A stretch of DNA of 7,592 nt, taken from positions 1 to 7,592 of the forward strand of contig JAESQG010000443.1 of the NCBI GenBank assembly GCA_016765265.1, read 5' to 3'. Each line of letters starts with the position of its first letter. Within the stretch, counting starts at the first letter, position 1. Below, in pieces: positions 6,555-7,592 of this stretch. A program made the position numbers and the translations under genes. This stretch comes from Pseudomonadales bacterium. Lineage in GTDB: Bacteria > Pseudomonadota > Gammaproteobacteria > Pseudomonadales > DC-out160. The notes beneath the pieces are model-generated. The model had not been told where the DNA came from, searched no databases, and worked only from the letters and a program-made list of their open reading frames with translations.

Positions 6555-7292
6555 ATGAAAAACGTTTTAATTATTGGCGCTACATCCGCAATAGCGCATG
6601 CCACTGCTAGATTGTTTGCTCAACAAGGGGCTCGACTCTATTTGGTAGGCCGAAACAAAGAAAAACTGGATATTAATGCTGCAGACCTAAAAGTTTTCGG
6701 TGCTGCCTCCGTCTTTATTGACATCATTGATCTCGATGACACAAGCACGCATAAGGCGTTAATTGATCGCAGTATTGAAAAACTGAGTTCCGTCGATGTG
6801 GCACTCATTGCACACGGCACATTGGCAGATCAAACGGAGACTCAAACTAGCTATGAAAAAACACTGGCTGCACTAACAACCAACGGACTTTCGTACATTT
6901 CACTGTTAACCCGTTTAGCGAACTACTTCGAACCTCGTCAAGAAGGCACTATTGCCGTGATATCTTCAGTGGCTGGCGACAGAGGCCGACAAAGCAATTA
7001 TATTTACGGTACGGCCAAGGCGGCGGTATCCACATTCACCCAAGGCTTACGTAATCGTCTAGCTAAATCGGACGTCAATGTCCTCACCATCAAACCAGGC
7101 TTTGTTGATACTCCAATGACAGCCGATTTTGACAAAGGGGCACTTTGGGCAAGTCCTGATACGGTGGCTGGGGAGATTTTTAAAGCGATCAACCGAGGCA
7201 AAGACATTATTTATACCCCGTTTTTCTGGCGCTACATTATGATCATCATAAAAGCAATTCCTGAAATACTCTTTAAAAAGTTAAAATTATAG
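6555..7292 (+). CDS. dprE2: DprE2-like short-chain reductase (decaprenylphosphoryl-2-keto-ribose reductase)
   Basis: Reduces the 2-keto intermediate made by the DprE1-like oxidase with NAD(P)H, giving polyprenyl-phosphoryl-D-arabinose. The protein has 245 residues from ATG 6555, close to the 254 of mycobacterial DprE2. It is a classical SDR: the cofactor-binding G8-ATSAIA glycine-rich turn (a variant of TGxxxGIG), L33-VGRN after the second strand, A87-HG, N110 in the T-N-G-L segment, Ser138 in VISSVAG, and the catalytic Y151-GTAK with Lys155. The tail (residues 217-245: IIYTPFFWRYIMIIIKAIPEILFKKL) has the W/F-R-Y and I-P-x-x-x-F-K-K pattern of DprE2 homologues, which may associate with the membrane. 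It is 32 bp downstream of the DprE1-like gene, the usual pairing for this two-enzyme epimerase. A generic SDR role is much less likely in this context. No good terminator is visible after the stop. Confidence 0.9.
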   Translation: MKNVLIIGATSAIAHATARLFAQQGARLYLVGRNKEKLDINAADLKVFGAASVFIDIIDLDDTSTHKALIDRSIEKLSSVDVALIAHGTLADQTETQTSYEKTLAALTTNGLSYISLLTRLANYFEPRQEGTIAVISSVAGDRGRQSNYIYGTAKAAVSTFTQGLRNRLAKSDVNVLTIKPGFVDTPMTADFDKGALWASPDTVAGEIFKAINRGKDIIYTPFFWRYIMIIIKAIPEILFKKLKL

Positions 7293-7338
7293 ACTTTATT
7301 TGAGTATTGCAGCTCATTATTAAACATTGAGTTTAAGC

Positions 7339-7344
7339 GATAAT
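7339..7344 (+). promoter_or_regulatory. Possible -10 box (GATAAT) before the lipoprotein gene
   Basis: GATAAT differs from TATAAT at one position. A poor -35 (TTATTA at 7317-7322) stands 16 bp upstream. It would give the lipoprotein gene its own promoter within the 94-bp gap after the DprE2-like gene, but the match is weak. Confidence 0.2.
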
Positions 7345-7386
7345 TCTCCTTCGTTAGCAAGGCAATATCAAACCGAGAGACACTAA

Positions 7387-7592
7387 GTGGTAACCCCTTA
7401 TTTCTATCATACATTCAACAGTCACATTTTACGATTTGGCGTAATCTCACTGCTGGCTACAATGTTGTTGGCCTGTGGCGGCGGGAGTAATGGTGCAGAA
7501 TCAGATAGCCCTAGTCTAACAAACCAAACTTTTGTCGAAGATGGCATCTCAGTCTCTGAAGATAACACCAGCGGTGCGAGCGCAGGAGGAAG
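7387..7592 (+). CDS. Lipoprotein of unknown function, N-terminal part (runs off right edge)
   Basis: The first 68 codons of an exported lipoprotein are present. The GTG at 7387 opens M-V-T-P-Y-F-Y. GAGAG at 7375-7379 stands 7 nt upstream, and an in-frame TAA lies directly before the GTG, so no longer start exists. The signal peptide has a hydrophobic core (G18-VISLLATMLLA) and a lipobox LLAC with the lipidated Cys30. The following residues are G-G-G-S, with no aspartate at +2, so Lol sorting to the outer membrane is expected. The mature part is polar (N, S, D, E, G-rich), typical of a flexible tether before a folded domain that is not visible here. It is co-directional with the operon, 94 bp after the DprE2-like gene, and may or may not be co-transcribed. 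No function can be given. Confidence 0.75.
   Translation, partial: MVTPYFYHTFNSHILRFGVISLLATMLLACGGGSNGAESDSPSLTNQTFVEDGISVSEDNTSGASAGG

Noticed and set aside
7302..7318. TGAG...CTCA stem after the DprE2-like gene as a terminator
   Set aside because: Only 4 bp with a loop of about 8 nt and no T-run, so it is not credible.
7232..7414. Minus-strand 60-codon frame over the DprE2-like end and the following gap
   Set aside because: It mostly overlaps a well-supported gene and the lipoprotein start, with no domain or ribosome binding site that I recognise.

Overview
The window looks like part of an exopolysaccharide / exosortase (XrtA) region from a Gram-negative bacterium. A marine gammaproteobacterium is my best guess. 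The reasons are an exosortase A-type protease (a Gram-negative protein-sorting enzyme), a typical outer-membrane lipoprotein signal, AGG-type ribosome binding sites and a moderate base composition judged by eye. Genus cannot be fixed from the sequence alone.

Layout. Positions 1-366 (minus strand) hold the first 122 codons of a UDP-glucose 6-dehydrogenase that starts with TTG and runs off the left edge. A 183-bp divergent intergenic region follows, with a 15-bp dyad and a possible -10 box. Positions 550-2214 encode an exosortase fused to a C-terminal EpsI-type domain. Then comes a 451-bp gene-poor stretch (2215-2665) that carries a good candidate sigma-54 promoter, an exact TATAAT box and a short upstream ORF. 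From 2666 to 7292 there are four co-directional genes spaced 32 to 78 bp apart: a PF03706-type membrane protein (flippase-like), a HAD phosphatase-UbiA prenyltransferase fusion, a DprE1-like FAD oxidase and a DprE2-like short-chain reductase. A lipoprotein gene starts at 7387 and is cut by the right edge.

How the genes fit together. The HAD-UbiA fusion, DprE1-like and DprE2-like proteins match, step for step, the mycobacterial route from PRPP and polyprenyl phosphate to polyprenyl-phosphoryl-D-arabinofuranose. UbiA makes the phosphoribosyl lipid, the HAD domain could remove the 5-phosphate, and DprE1/DprE2 epimerise C2 of the ribose through a 2-keto intermediate. The PF03706 protein could move the lipid-linked sugar, or handle it in some other way, at the inner membrane. 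The neighbouring Ugd and exosortase genes suggest that the arabinose decorates an exopolysaccharide or exosortase-sorted surface proteins. That last link is inference from position: no arabinosyltransferase or PEP-CTERM substrate lies in the window.

The most interesting points are the self-contained predicted arabinofuranose-donor operon beside an exosortase in a Gram-negative, the phosphatase-prenyltransferase fusion that fills the dephosphorylation step, the alanine where mycobacterial DprE1 has its drug-reactive cysteine, and a possible RpoN promoter in front of the operon.
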